A stretch of 64,000 nucleotides of DNA from Lytechinus pictus (taxonomy: Eukaryota > Echinodermata > Echinoidea > Temnopleuroida > Toxopneustidae). Below the pieces are notes generated by a model that did no database searches, was not told the origin of the DNA, and saw only the letters and a list, made by a program, of their open reading frames with translations. The translations under genes were made by a program, and so were the position numbers. Shown one piece after another: positions 1-12,569 of the stretch. Numbering within the stretch: the stretch's first letter is position 1; each line of letters opens with the position of its first letter. Location of the stretch: the NCBI RefSeq assembly GCF_037042905.1, contig NC_087256.1:31398501-31462500 (forward strand), given 5' to 3'.

Positions 1-1820
1 TTTCTTTTTTTTTTGCTCCGGGCCCCCCTGGATCCGCCTATGGGATGGATGGATGATAGGGAATGATATAATGGGGGGGGGGGGGAGCTGAGTGGATTTC
101 AAAAAACGTAAAAATGACCATCTGATTGTGATTTTTTGCATGGTCAGCCTACCCTCCCCCCTCACTTTCAAAACTGTTCCGCGGCCGCCTGTACGTTATA
201 TATAGGGTGACCCCAAAATTGTTAGCCTAGCTCACTCCCTTTTTTACGAGAAAAAACCAGATCTTTTATATCACTTCATTGTTTTACTGTGTGTCCATAG
301 CCCTACTACCTAATTGCTACTACTCCATGACGTAGGTCTATACTCTAACAGATGGGGGTTCGGGGAAAAATCACGACCAAGAAAAAAAAGGATATAAAAG
401 GAAAGAAGAAGAACTAGAGAATTAGGGTTAAATATAAGATATCATTTTCTGAATATCATATTAAAATCTATCACAAAATTTGATTTTTGGAACAAAAATG
501 TCGAAATATTTGCCTGATACGCCATATTTCCCCCATCAATATTTTCGGCTCATACTGCGCCACTGCTACTACTGCTTTGTCAAATGAAACTTTAGTTAAG
601 GAACCTATAATGCTGTTAGACCAAATAAGACCTATAGGCGAAGTGTGCGCCCTATTGCATAGAATAAGACGAAATGGTATAATAGATTCATTTAGGCAGA
701 AACAGGGAAAAAGCAGTCAGCGGAAGGGACTCAAAGAAAAAAAAAAGAGGAGGAGAGGAGAAAAAAGGACGAAGAGGGAATTTTAGAGGAAAGAGACAAG
801 TGAATAAAATAAGGCGAAGACTTGGAAAATAACAAAATCTTTCATGCCTTTTTCGCTCACGCTTCGCGCTCGCACTTCTTTTTTTTTTCAATGAGATACG
901 TATCTTGTTCAAGATTTACTCGCGTATCGAGCTTTCATTTTGTTCGATTTACAATTTGATTTACTATGAAATATGATTTTCCTCATTTTCATGTGATACG
1001 ATCTTTTTATTACTACACGAGAGCATGGACTGCCATTGTTGCAACCAATAGACCTTTTATTCTTAAATATGCTTGCTTAAATAAATGTTACGCCTAAATC
1101 TGAAATATTACAATAAAGTACAAAAGAAACAGTGAATGAGACACCAGCATCGACTCTTATTTGCATATTACTGTGGCATGCAGATAACTGTTTTGTGAAA
1201 CGCAAATCAAAGTTTAAAATGCTATAACTTTCTACAAGCAAATATTTTAAGTACATGGAACAAAGAAAAACAACATTAAACTGAAAAAGTAAGTTAAAAT
1301 CCGAACTACTTTTGAGTGATATGCGTCATTTTATAAAATGCTTGATTTACAATATAAATTCAGTCAATCCCTCCTCATCAGGAGTCAACAGAGTGAAGAA
1401 AGGTCTGTTCATAGGTTAATGACAGTAGGTGAGAAATTGCATACTTACAAACAATTTCAGAGTGCTGTCCTCATCACACAAGTATGCTCTCACATTTAGA
1501 GTGTATGGATGAAAGCAAGGCAGTTATTAAAAGAAAATACTTGATATTAATTACTCATTAGACAACGTCATTGACAGACACAATGAAATGACGCATATTA
1601 CGATTATACAAAACATAAAGATATCTAATGTTTCTGTAAAGGCAGTCGGTGAAGATGAGCTGAAGTATTAAAAACAACAAATGTTTATCAAGCTTGTTAT
1701 ATAAGACCACGGAGACGACATGTGATTTGCGTATGACAAGTCAGGAGTCTTCTTGGCTTGGAGAAATTTCTGCTCTCTTTTTTAAAACTCTTATCATGGT
1801 ATAGTCAGTGGATGATTCAA
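1..1820. other. gene-free stretch
   Basis: No convincing exon on either strand. It holds a G homopolymer near 74-86 and purine-rich DNA around 725-790. Positions 1130-1310 resemble one arm of the fold-back family seen complete at 21142-21738 (shared 'aactgttttgtgaaa' and 'tataactttct' type words). The short open frames here show no codon or splice support. Confidence 0.5.
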
Positions 1821-1826
1821 GGGTTC

Positions 1827-2002
1827 CATGACATCTGCTCCGGCGACAATTGCTCCGCTGTAAATTCCACACATTAATGGAACGACCAACTTCAACCCTC
1901 GATTTAACACTATACCCTACCCTCAACCTAATATAAAACCCTAATGCAACCCCAACCCTACGCCTTAGACAAAATTAAGTCCGGAGCAATTGTCGCCGAT
2001 TC
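1827..2002. mobile_element. short inverted-repeat element (MITE-like)
   Basis: The two ends carry the same word in opposite orientation, GGAGCAATTGTCGCCG (reverse complement near 1843-1858, direct near 1983-1998), about 140 bp apart. The interior includes a CCCTAACCC-like tract. The same word followed by a second GGAGCAAATGTC recurs at 25195-25225. There is no coding capacity. Inference: a non-autonomous DNA element. Confidence 0.5.
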
Positions 2003-2117
2003 TTTTTTTTTTTTTTTTTTTTTTTTGGGGGGCGGGCAAATTGTATTTTGCCAGGGTAACATGGCTTGAAAACTAATTCTAATCAATCATGTCAGTGGCT
2101 AAGCTATCATAATTGTA

Positions 2118-2360
2118 CACTGTAAAAACTCTGGTGTTGATTTAACACCAGTCCGGAATCTATATATGTCCACACCAGAGAAGTGTAAAACAACACCAGT
2201 TTCGTTTTGGTCTAACACCAGATAGGTGTTTATACAACACCAATTAGTATCAAAACAGCATCGGTTTGATTCCAAACTGGTGTTGTTTCAATACTTCTCT
2301 GGTGTGGACATATATAGATTCCGGGCTGGTGTTAAATCAACACTGGAGTTTTTGCAGTGT
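2118..2360. mobile_element. fold-back MITE with CACTGTAAAAA termini
   Basis: A near-perfect inverted repeat. The left arm begins CACTGTAAAAACTCTGGTGT and the right arm ends in its reverse complement (ACACTGGAGTTTTTGCAGTG). Internal words such as 'ttccggaatct' pair with 'agattccgg'. Termini related to CACTG(T/C)AAAAA also bound the elements at 45330-45484 and 58270-58469, so this is a dispersed family. No ORF; a hairpin-forming non-autonomous element. Confidence 0.8.
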
Positions 2361-4110
2361 AATTCTTATTTTGTATTGTATACATTGAAATGTATTTTTG
2401 AATATTGTTTGCCGAATAAATAATAATAATAATAATAATAGTAATTCTTTACGTGTTTTATTCTGTTTCTGTTATGGTAACTCCCGTATGAACTCGGCAT
2501 GCGCAGCTCTTTATGCTAGTATATGATAATGCCAATCTGGTATATAACCAATTACATAGCACTTCACGTCTGAATTTAAACAGGCATAGTGTCTGACCTA
2601 CTAGACGACAGAAATTACTCTCGTTTTTTTTTATTTCGCGCTCGCATTATTTGATCAGTGACATACATATCCGTTTAATGGCACTGTCCTTAAAATGTCT
2701 ATATTAGGTCAGTATACCTGGCATTTGAGCGCGCTTCGCGCGCTCACTAAGTTACTCAATTATTTTGCTGGTGCCCCCACCCCAATGCCGTGACCCACGG
2801 TACGCCACTGATCATGAGGCCAATGGTCATAACCACTAGACAACATGCAGTTAAAAAAACGTGGAAAAAATACAATAAACCCCCGCTGCCCCCTCACAAA
2901 TCATTGCACTGCAGGTTTATTTCAAAAATGTTATATTTCAGGCCCATGCTGACAATGCTTTTTACTTTCGGACTATCGAGCATTCGGAATTACCAACCTT
3001 ATTTTATTATATAGAATTAACGAACCTTCGGATTAAAAAGAAAGTTTTTTTTATTTTATAAAATATATTGTCTTCTTAACGATCCTTGTGAATACGTAAA
3101 ATTCTGAATAGTTCCATTAATGTTCAGATTACGAAACATGTTAAACGAACCATTTAGGACTAATGCCACTAATGCCGTGCGAAAATAAAATTTATCTATC
3201 TATGTTCGGAAAAATCAATTGTTTCCCAGACTAACGGAAATCTTGGGTCATGCATTTTGCGTCTTTCGATAAGTGAACCTATAACCTTATATAGCCTACG
3301 AAACCCCTCACAATCAAGAACAAGTTAAGTGTTTATCTGATCTTGGGTTTCATCAAAAGGAAAATACGGAAAATGGTTGTATCAAGGGTATAAAACACCT
3401 AAAACATTTATGTTCAATTATTCTTATTATTTCTTGAAAAGCGTCTCGAGCACTGTACAGAGTGGATTTGGGGGCGGTACAAGTCCAATTTATTATTATT
3501 ATTACTATTATATAAGTAGATCATTCAATCAAGAACGATTGTTCTGGCGCGTTGTGTCAATTTTCATTAATTGCGGTTTAAGGATCCTTCATTCTCGAGG
3601 TCCATGCATGAATTCCACTTATTTGCATAAGTATATAATTCACGAGCATGACGTATAGTTCAAGATTCAATTTGTGCTTTATTCTAAACTTTGATAACCT
3701 TTTCTTCAGATACAATACCCCGTTCATAATGCGTTCCTCACGGCTTGAACGGGTCGATTGAGAGTGTACCCTCATTCGAGTTTGGGTTCAAATAGAGTCA
3801 GATGTAATACTGTATAAAATAAGTATGTATGTGGCATTTCACAGTTCCCTTGACATTCCTGAGTTTAACATCGACATTGATATTGCAACACAAGTGGAGA
3901 AGTCGACGATGTTACGCACGCTAAATTTCTTTGTTACACAATAAAATTTTACAATTTGTTAAACGATAAAATATTGAAAAAATGTTTTATTATGAAATAT
4001 AGATTATATTCAATCACAAACAACAAAACATTTTGATGTTAAAAAACAAAGTGCGAAAGGAATAGGCGACGATTATAAATGTTATAGTGGTTCCTTCATT
4101 TCCATTCCGC
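2361..4110. other. gene-free stretch with a perfect GC palindrome
   Basis: No exon found. It has an (ATA/AAT)n tract near 2420-2445. At 2727-2745 lies GAGCGCGCTTCGCGCGCTC, a palindromic word related to the GAGCGAAGCGAGC repeats found elsewhere. Short words of the form 'aacgaaccttcgga' near 2975-3150 match the repeat field at 60715-61145. Confidence 0.45.
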
Positions 4111-4345
4111 TCAATCTGTATTGGGGGCGGTTGCCCCCTCAAAAAATTCAATACCAAGAAAAAAAGAAAAGAGAAAAGAGTTATCACTCTCTGAAAAATA
4201 AGTCAAAATTTTATCACAAAATTTGACTTTTGTAAGAAAAATGCGTACTTTTGCTCTCTCGCTTCGCTCGCTCGAAACTTTTTACAATTTTTTCCAAATA
4301 CATCATATCTCACCCCCTCAATATTTCTGGCTCATTACGCCACTG
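4110..4345 (-). repeat. dispersed repeat with CGCTTCGCTCGC core
   Basis: A block with a 'gccccctcaa..atttgac..ttttgctctctcgcttcgctcgctcgaaac..catatc..ccccctcaatatttctggctcattacgcca' layout (given here in fragments). Related copies, in either orientation, are at 490-560, 6690-6790, 7060-7500, 16165-16480, 30885-31030, 41355-41480 and 56310-56400. All combine an 'acgtaatgagccaaa / tttgagggg' end with a GAGCGAAGCGAG-like centre and a 'caaaaatttaatg..atagatttt' tail. No coding capacity; a high-copy non-autonomous element. Confidence 0.6.
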
Positions 4346-4748
4346 CCGGTAAAAATAACAGCACTTGCAACTGATTCTATCGGAGCGGATAGCGCGTATT
4401 ATCGATTATGTTTGCTGCTCATTTCAAACAAAACCATACATGCCATAAGAAGATATATTATATTTTCTTGTGTATTTTCAAAAGACGTCTTGTAATTTTC
4501 ACAATTTTTCTGAAACAAAGCGAAACTTAAAGATATTTTCATAAGTTTCTTATTTTCTTCGTCCGATTTAGATTTTTAAAAACCCCATCATAATCCTAAT
4601 TGTTTCTTTCTCTCAATTCAAATTATTAAATGGCCTACTCGTTGGGTGTGAGCAATGGGCATGAATCAAACATTTCTCGTATTAATAGTTTCTAAAATCA
4701 TACTCATTATACTGGTGACTGCGGAATCGAAAAGAAAGCAGAAATAGA

Positions 4749-4828
4749 GGTGCCGACGAGGCCGAGTGGCCTAAGGCGCCAGATTATAGACACCTGAAAG
4801 TCAGGGATTCGATCCCGGCCACGGTACC
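4749..4828 (+). tRNA. tRNA-Leu-like sequence (probably SINE head or pseudogene)
   Basis: The 7-nt ends GGTGCCG and CGGTACC pair with one G-T wobble. The D-arm (GAGGCCGAGTGGCCTAAGGC) and T-arm (GGGATTCGATCCC) match the A-box and B-box of class II leucine tRNAs, and there is a short variable arm. The anticodon stem (CAGAT/ACCTG) contains a mismatch and the loop lacks the expected U33, so it is probably a degenerate or SINE-derived copy. The T-arm is intact and could still act as an internal Pol III promoter. Confidence 0.5.
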
Positions 4829-4969
4829 TATTCCCGTCAGCGAGAAATTCAATCAGCAGTGCTCATAACATTCAAATAAATGGAAATGCTATACGCATTC
4901 TTGGTTACTTTGTGTGCACTTGCTGTTTTTAAATGGAATCCAATGGTTTTGAAGGGTGTTCGGAAATTG

Positions 4970-5580
4970 TTAAAGGGATGGTCCGGGTTGAAAATATTTA
5001 TATCTAAATAAATAGAGTAAAATTCACAAAGCAAAATGCTGAAAATTTTATCAAAATCGGATAACAAATAAGGAAGTTATTGAATTTTAAATTTTATAAA
5101 TATTTTGTGAAAACAGGTCTTTGCACATCGTCATGAATATTCATTAGGTGGGCTGATGATGTCACATCCCCACTTTCTTTTTTCTTATGTTATTACATAA
5201 AATAATAAATGTTTCCTTTTTCATACATGTGTAAATGATGTGTCTCTATTTTGACGAAATAAGTTGCGGCAATAAATAACTAATGCACTTAAGCAGTTGT
5301 CAATCCAATAGTTTAGTTCTTGGTAGAAAATTTTTGAATAAACCTAATTTCATGTAATAAAATACAAAGGAACAAGTGGGGATATGACATCATCAGCCAA
5401 CCTAATGAATATTCATGACGACATGCCTAGAACTGTTTCACTGGAATAACGGCAAATCTTTAAAATTCAATAACTTTGTTATTTGTTATCCGATTTTGAT
5501 AAAATTTTCAGCATTTTGCTTTGTGAAGTGTACACTATTTATTGAGATAGAAATATCACCAGCCTGGACCATCCCTTTAA
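4970..5580. mobile_element. long fold-back element, about 611 bp
   Basis: It begins TTAAAGGGATGGTCC and ends with the reverse complement GGACCATCCCTTTAA. Each arm is about 190 bp, for example 'gcaaaatgctgaaaatttt' pairs with 'aaaattttcagcattttgc'. The centre is about 200 bp. No ORF. Members of the same broad superfamily (arms containing 'attttcagcattttgc' / 'aaaatcgga') occur at 21142, 22071, 42155 and 61605. Confidence 0.85.
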
Positions 5581-5934
5581 ATATACACTAAACTTATCAA
5601 TATTTACCATTCATATATATCTCCGTATTAAAACTATATTTGTCGTTGTCAAGTGGTTTTGATCCTCCTCGCCTTTTTTATGTATGGTCGTCGGTTCCAA
5701 TTCTAGCCATTGCAGCTCGGGCTAAAGCCGGAGTACGAAATTGATAATTATCTATTCGAATCTTACATAACGAGGTATTGGACTTCGAACATCAGATCCG
5801 GAATGACGAACTTTGAGAATATCGAACATTCGAACCTTTGTAATATGAACTGCAACTGTATTATGGACCTTGGAATGATGATCAAGTTTTTACCCAGATT
5901 AGGACTGAAATTTAGGTTTCTTTTGCGGCATTAA

Positions 5935-7500
5935 CAGTGGCGTAACAGGCAGGGGGGCAAGCTACCCCCCCCCCCCCCCTGGCGGAGTTCACCGGGAAAA
6001 TAAAAAAACGGGAAAAGGAAAAAAGGGGTGAAAGAAAGAAAGGGAAGGGGAAAGGAAAGAAAAAAGAGGAAAGGGGGGAAAGGAAAGGGGAAAAGGAAAG
6101 GGAAAGGGAAAAGAAAACTAAGAAAAAACACAACAAGGGAAAACGGGAAAAGGAAGGAAAGAAGAACATGTGGAAAGAACAATTCTCCCCGATATACAAA
6201 TACATTAGCATGATTAGGAAAATAAATTAAAGATGACAAAAAGGCAAACAAAAGCGGGAAATGAAGGTAAAATGGAATGAGCCAAAATCTAAATTGGAAA
6301 ATAAAGAATAGGGATAAGATAACACTACCGGGCTGCCGAGGACTGAAGATAACGAGCGGGAAGAAAGATGGATGGTATATAGCATAATGTCGTATGAAAG
6401 TCTATCATAAACTTGCTAAATGTCCAAAGCTACCGGGGGCTCTGTCCAAGAGTCAAGACCCGTGCAGTGGGGGCTCTTCATCTGTATGCTTTAAAGGGCT
6501 CTATATATGGACCCTTCCTGCATTAAGCTTTGCGTTGAAGCACTAGCGTAGGGGGGGGGGGGCTGGTTCCACAGCCAAGGGGAAATAAAAGAAAATAAAG
6601 GAGGCAGCAAAATGAGATGAATGAACAAAATATATGACATGATATTTGCTATGATGTAAAAATCTATCACATAATTAAAATTTCATTTCAAAGGGCCATT
6701 TTTCTGTCTGGCTCGCTTCGCTCGCTGGCGACTTTTTACAAATTTTCCCACATTTGCTATGGTGTTCCCCCTAAAACTATTTGGATGATAACGGTACACA
6801 ACTGCATTGAATTTATGTGTTGTGTGAGAGCTATATAAATATACACGCAATTTGATTAAAATTAGTGGCCATCTGTAAGGTTTAAAATGGCTTTAATATC
6901 AAGAGGTTCCGGGGCTCCGCCCAGGACCCCACCCATAAAGCACTGGATGAGTTTGGACTATGGCCCCCAAAAGTTTTACAACCAAACAACAACAAATAAG
7001 GAGGAAAGAAAGTAAAGCAAAGCAAAAGTGTATTATTTTTTTCTGAAGATCACGTCAAAATCTACCTTCATGTTAAGATTATCATGAAAAGGTGATTTTT
7101 TTTATCTCGCTCGCTTCGCTCGCTCGGGACTTTTATTAAGCTACTTCTTGCCACAAGCGCCATACTGGGCCCCCTCGAGCATAATATATAGAGCTTCGCC
7201 CTGATGCGCATAATCATAACAATAATCCTGTTGACCGTGGCGTACAAAAAGAGAGAGAGAAAAGGAAAGAGAGAAGGGTGAAATGTAATATTATCTTTTT
7301 AACATTATGTCAAAATCTATCACAATATTGGATTTTTGCAATAAAAATGTCAAAAATTTTGCTCGCTCGCTCGCTCGCATTTATATACATTTTATTTTGC
7401 CCGATACACCATATCGCCCCCTCAAATTTGTGGCCTTATGACGCCATTGCCTGTTCCATGATGTGACCGGGAATTTTTTTGGCTATTGCCCCCCCCCCCC
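5935..7500. repeat. mixed repeats: purine tract and two CGCTTCGCTCGC copies
   Basis: There is a C homopolymer at about 5966-5980 and a strongly purine-rich run at 6000-6160. Two copies of the dispersed repeat with 'ctcgcttcgctcgct' cores lie near 6712 and 7107, and a run of 'gctcgctcgctcgc' near 7362. Poly-G or poly-C tracts punctuate the ends. Open frames of 61-106 codons here are lysine/arginine or phenylalanine runs produced by the purine tract and are not genes. Confidence 0.6.
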
Positions 7501-9480
7501 CCCTGTTACGCCCCTGGGCATTAAGGATGTGTCAACTTCATTACACTTGACGTAGAGAGCAGTCGACTATTCTGATTTGAGTCTGTGTTCGGGATAAGCT
7601 CGAGCACCCACTTGTGTTATGGCAACTCCACTGATCTGACTGATCTGCGGGTAAGTCCTGTCAGAACTCGGCAGGACAGTCTTTTGCTGGTGTATAACCA
7701 ATAACGTAGGAAACATTTTACGTCGAAGTTAATAAGGCATAGTTGCTGACATTACAAACGACAGAAATTACTCTCGGGTCTTTTCATCAATTAATCAAAG
7801 ACAATGGAACATATAAAGTTTCCTTGTTTTATTGATTATAATTATATCAAAATGTTTGTAACAAAACTTATTGTAAATGATTGTTGGAAATGGAAAATAA
7901 ATTATATGAAATAAAATGATAGAGAGGGGATTCGAACTCAAAACCTTACGATGAGTCCAAGAAATGTTCTATAACAAAGATCACACGACCCGTAAATCAA
8001 GATGAGCGTCAGAGGGAAAAAATGAGACCGGGGACTATCACTTTAACATCTTATTTGAATATGTTTAATGAATTATCGAAAACTGGGACCTCCCCATTCA
8101 AACAACACTACTTCAAGCATGAGTGGATGAGTCATATCAAGAATGGCTATATGTCAAATTTTCGTTTGGCGAATAATTAGTTTCAGAGAAGAGAATTTTC
8201 TGGAAAGTTAATTATCTTCATTTTCTTCATTCTCTCATTATTTCTTTATTTCATTAAAAAACTTTAACTCCGTATAAAGGAGATGATAAAAGGATAACAG
8301 TGATACACGACGTATCTTGAGGATAAAAAGTGAGAAGGATTCCAAATGGCTGATATCCCTTCTTTTTTCGTTGAAAATTCACCACAGGCCCTGGTTGATA
8401 TCCGAATGATATCCGAATGATATCCGAATGATATCAAACAAGCTGCATCTCTTATATCATTTAAAGCTTCACTAAAGAGGTACCTTTTATCTAAATACGT
8501 ATAAATTCTCACCTGCACCCGCACTCACTTGCACACACTTCATCTTGCCCCTCCCCCCTTCCTTTTATTATATTTTAAGCAATATAAGTGACATCACTTT
8601 CAAATAATAAAGACCCGGTATTTTTATTATGGTTTCCATGTAGCCTCTTTTCCCCTGGCTGCTATTATTTCAAGCTTTCAGCTTACGATAGCTGGCCTCT
8701 GCATTTAAATTCATTTGTTATTGTTTACATGAATATTATGTCTATATATCTACTTAACTACTATACAATCGTCACCTTTGTAACTTGATCAGTATGTATG
8801 TTTGATTTTATATCATTGTTATAAATTTGTAATTTTGATTTATTAATAAATGCAGAAATACTGCTTTAAAAAAAATATCCTCTTGTTTATCGTCACGACA
8901 GTCAGATAGCAAATCCAAAGAAAAGGAGAAGAAAAGAAATCTCGAAATGAAAGTATTATTCTTTGCAATTGGGCTACCAGCCGTAATTGTACTTTATCTG
9001 TATAACTATCACATTGTAATCCTATATTATATTATATTGATCTTAATGAAATAAAAACAACAACAATTACCAAGAAAATCTTATGAGATTTGTATAGATT
9101 GCATCTTGATGTGTAGCAGAAGAGGAAAGAAAGCCTTTAGACATTTTATTTTCCCTTTAAACTGAAACATTGCTCGCCAGATGCCTTTTGGTAGCCTTTT
9201 ATTGTACTGTCTTTCCTCACTCATGAGCGAAGCATGTGAATTTGAATTTGAATTAATTTATTTGAATATCATTGGCATCTGCCAATATTCAATACAAACT
9301 ACAAAGTAGTACAAACCAGAATACAATTTTATGAACAAAGGTGTATAATGGTTAAATTATATATATATCAAGACAAAAGGTGCAAAATTTCCAAATATGT
9401 TTCTCGAAAAGAGGGTATGATATTTGGATTTCGACTCTGGATGCGCTAAACGAAGCGAGCGATGTTAAAAGGTATTTATT
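7500..9480. other. gene-free stretch with an 11-bp tandem repeat
   Basis: No exon recognised. At 8397-8435 the unit GATATCCGAAT is repeated three times and ends in GATATC. The remainder is AT-rich unique sequence with short tetranucleotide runs. Confidence 0.5.
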
Positions 9481-9537
9481 AGGATTGTTTTGCTCGTTGA
9501 TCTTATTATTCTTTATGACTTAAATGATATTCAGTTG

Positions 9538-9900
9538 AATTCCTTTCCATCTTCCTCATACCCTTCTTCTGCTTCTTATTTCTTCTCCTTCTTTTTCGTC
9601 ATCATTATCATTTGCTTCTTCTTCTTCTCTTCCTTCCCTTCCTCCTCCTCCTACTTCTTCTTCTTTTTTTTCTTCTTCTTCTTTCCCTTCTTCTTACTTT
9701 TCTTCTTTTTCTTCTTCTTCTTCTCCTTCCTCTTCCTCTTCTTCTTCTTCCTTTTCTTCTTCTTCTTTTTCCTTTTCTTCCTTTTCTTCTCCTTCTTCTT
9801 CTTCTTTTTTCTTTTTCACTTTCTTCTCCCATTCTCAATTTTCTTCCTGTATTTATTCATCTTTTCTCTTTCTCCTCGCCTCCTCCTCCTCCTGTCATGA
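9538..9900. repeat. (TTC/CTT)n polypyrimidine microsatellite
   Basis: About 360 bp almost entirely of C and T on the + strand, dominated by CTT/TTC triplets with TCC variants. It gives overlapping pseudo-ORFs of F/S/L and R/K/G that carry no information. Long homopurine-homopyrimidine tracts of this type can form triplex (H-DNA). Confidence 0.9.
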
Positions 9901-9904
9901 CAAT

Positions 9905-10115
9905 TTGATGCCCCTTTCATATTGCGCTTTCCCAGGCGAACTTCGCCAGCGAAGGGGAAAGTGTCCAGTATGAAAGGTACACTGGAGAACTTCACCGGCG
10001 AACTTCTCACCTCTAGAGGAGAAGTTCGCCGGTGAATCTGTTTCCCCGGCGAAGTTTGCCGGTGAAACAGCCAGTATGAAAGCAAACCGGAGAACTTCTC
10101 CTCTTTAATGACGTC
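9905..10115. mobile_element. GC-rich inverted-repeat element (GAACTTCGCCGG family)
   Basis: Repeated words GGCGAACTTC / GAAGTTCGCC and CACCGGCGAA / TTCGCCGGTG alternate in both orientations. Three copies of 'tatgaaag' spacing words occur. A diverged relative lies at 10990-11135 with 'ttcgccgggga' words. No coding capacity. It is GC-rich against an AT-rich background, consistent with insertion. Confidence 0.6.
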
Positions 10116-10989
10116 AGATATCATTTTTTCCTCCCCGAAATCCCCTGAACTGAGATTCCGCGCGCAAGCTAGCTATTATTTCCGCGGCTAAACGTAGAAG
10201 GCCACGCTTTATGAGCTATTCCATCATTCCATAGTTAAATACAATTTTTGCAACAATTTACAATTTCAATTCATTTCATTCATAAAAACACATAAATATA
10301 CATAGTGATAAACAAAATATCAATATAAGAATGTGGAGACAGCTTAGAAGAACCAAGTCTTATACAGTGCTGCCACCAAAATGTAAGCACAAACATTTTA
10401 AAATGGACATTTTAACATAATAACTAGAAAATAAGGATGATAAATAAAAATACAAATTATTAATATTCCAAGACAAACCCTACACGACACTTGAACAAAC
10501 AAAGCCTGATAATTTTATAAGTAATATTTTTTTTTAAATAATCGTTTGAAAGAATTGAGTGATACACTTAATTGAGTGATACACTTAATTTAAGTGAGTG
10601 ATACACTTAATTTAATGTCATCAGGTAATGCATTCCAAAAATACCCTCGAACATACAGTTTTTTTTCCACTAACTATATTTATTTTAAAAGAGTTAGTTT
10701 ACATGCTAAAAATGCGCTTAAAATATCAAAATACTTTGATTCTTCTTTTGTTTTGCTTCTAATATTTCTAAAATATATATATTTAAAAAAAACCTTTTTG
10801 TAATCGGTAAGAAGCGATGTTTACAATTTTCTTTTCGGTCGTTCTAATTCTGCATGGACGTGCCGAGTAAGCTGATCAGCAACTGCTGCTGAGAAGTGTT
10901 TACCAGCCGTCATCTCCAAAAATTCACTGATAAAATTAATTAGGTATCTGCAATTCATAAGGAAAGAGTACGATAAAAAAAAAAAAAAA

Positions 10990-11135
10990 ACGCGCGCTTT
11001 CATTGACACCGATTTTGCACTTACTTCCCCCGAGCAAATCACCCCTTGACTTTCGCCGGGGAAGAGATGTCAGTGCGAAAGGGTACATTTTTTTCTTCGC
11101 CGGGGAAAAATGAAGAGGCCAGTCTGAAAGGTGTA
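10990..11135. mobile_element. second copy of the TTCGCCGG inverted-repeat element
   Basis: It contains TTCGCCGGGGAAGA and TTCGCCGGGGAAAA, plus 'cagtctgaaaggt' matching 'cagtatgaaag' of the element about 1 kb upstream. It begins beside an A17-type homopolymer. No ORF of its own. Confidence 0.45.
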
Positions 11136-11362
11136 TGAGATAGGCCTCGAATAGGAATTTTGCCACCACCCCCCCCCAAAAAAAAAAGGTAGATAAATAA
11201 AAAAAAATTGATAAGTAAATAAAAATTGAATAAAAAAACAAACCAAATAGATACTGAGACGCTTCTGTCATGCTTAATCTGGATTTCTTATTTATCTGAT
11301 TTGATCGGGACGGTGACGAGAGTTCACTGACAGTCCCCTACTAAAATTCAACGACTCCGACC

Positions 11363-11685
11363 ATGGATCTTCTTCCTCCGTGCTCGAACGATGACCTGGT
11401 CAGCGAACCGAAGTTCCAAAGTCCTAAACCATGTAAAAAGTGGTGTTTAAGAGCTAATCCCCCTAATAGAATGTTAATTGTATGGTCGATATTGTCCTAA
11501 CCTCACCCCCAGCCAAGGGGCTCGACAAGTTCGATGGCCTGGTGGCATGTATCATGGACCTACAAAGGAGATGTATCGACCACAAATACTATGCTGTTCT
11601 TTCACCACAGACCCTAATGAATGAGACCAAACAGCGTAGAAAAGAGGCGGCAGATGATCACCTTAACAGTATTCATCGAAGATAA
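11363..11685 (+). pseudogene. unidentified ORF pair, possible frameshifted gene fragment
   Basis: The first frame (ATG at 11363, stop at 11500, 45 codons) begins MDLLPPCSNDDLVSEPKF. An overlapping frame (11482-11685) carries a complex segment, GLDKFDGLVACIMDLQRRC followed by an Asp-His-Lys-Tyr-Tyr stretch, and ends with a basic tail before TAA. Composition is unlike the surrounding repeat translations: GC-richer and without homopolymers. I do not recognise the family. The two frames overlap by 19 nt, which a single frameshift would join. The gap is too short for a normal intron. Possibilities: an exon of an unseen gene, a retrocopy fragment, or part of a decayed mobile element. Confidence 0.3.
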
Positions 11686-11699
11686 AGCCTGTCAAATAC

Positions 11700-12560
11700 C
11701 GCCCTTTGTAGCTCGCCACATTGAATGCAATTGTAAGGAGATAACTGTCCTCTTTAGCAGCATTACTGGACAATACTGAATCCTTTGGAGGTATTGTTGC
11801 TCTTCCTGACTTCCGGTCAATGGTACCAATAATATTTGTTTGAAGGATTAGAGTCGTCCAGGAGATACACCTTCAGCTTTTCCATTTTCCGAGTTTCATC
11901 TCCATTTGTCTTTCTTTCATTATGATTTTCCTTCTTTTTTACTGGTTTACTTTTATTAATAATCTTCGTCTGTGAAATGAAATGTTCGCCGACATATTCA
12001 AAGTTTACATGGTAATGATAGTTGAAATAAGGCCAAAGATTTTCTTAAATTGAAATGTACGATGACATTCCTTTAATATCAATAAGGTGATTAGAGTCAT
12101 TGATAATTATGTCAAGCAAAATAAATATTTGGTAAAATGTGCAAACCGTAATTATTTGTCGATTTTGGGGTCAATGTGACAAATTTGTCTAACTTTCTTT
12201 TCAAATAGTTTGGAAATTTATTAGTCACGAGCCCCAAATGAAAGCTAGTGTCAATAATGAAAGCAAGAAATCAACACATTTAATTAGGAAATAGAAGGAA
12301 GCTCTGATGTGGTGCAGCAATATACGAAAATGAAGAGAATCTGAATAAAGATTTTTTTTTTTTTTTATTGGACAAATTGTATAGAGAAAAGGGCTTGTTC
12401 CATTATCCAGTCAAGTAGAAATTTCTGCGCAAAAATAACTTTTAATAGCAAACTTTAAAAAAATTAAAGCATGATAACATATGTCAAAAATGTTATTAAA
12501 AACACGAAAAACATGTTGAAATACGCCTGGTTTTACAAATTTAATGATTTAATAATTTTG
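11700..12560. other. gene-free AT-rich stretch
   Basis: Nothing recognised beyond a T11 run near 12352. No splice-flanked open frame was found on either strand. Confidence 0.5.
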
Positions 12561-12569
12561 ATAATTTAA

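Noticed and set aside
5931..6251. Overlapping 99-106 codon F/S/L-rich minus-strand frames
   Set aside because: They mirror the purine-rich tract at 6000-6160 and contain no complex sequence.
9490..9908. F/S/L-rich and R/K-rich frames of 76-136 codons
   Set aside because: Artefacts of the polypyrimidine tract.
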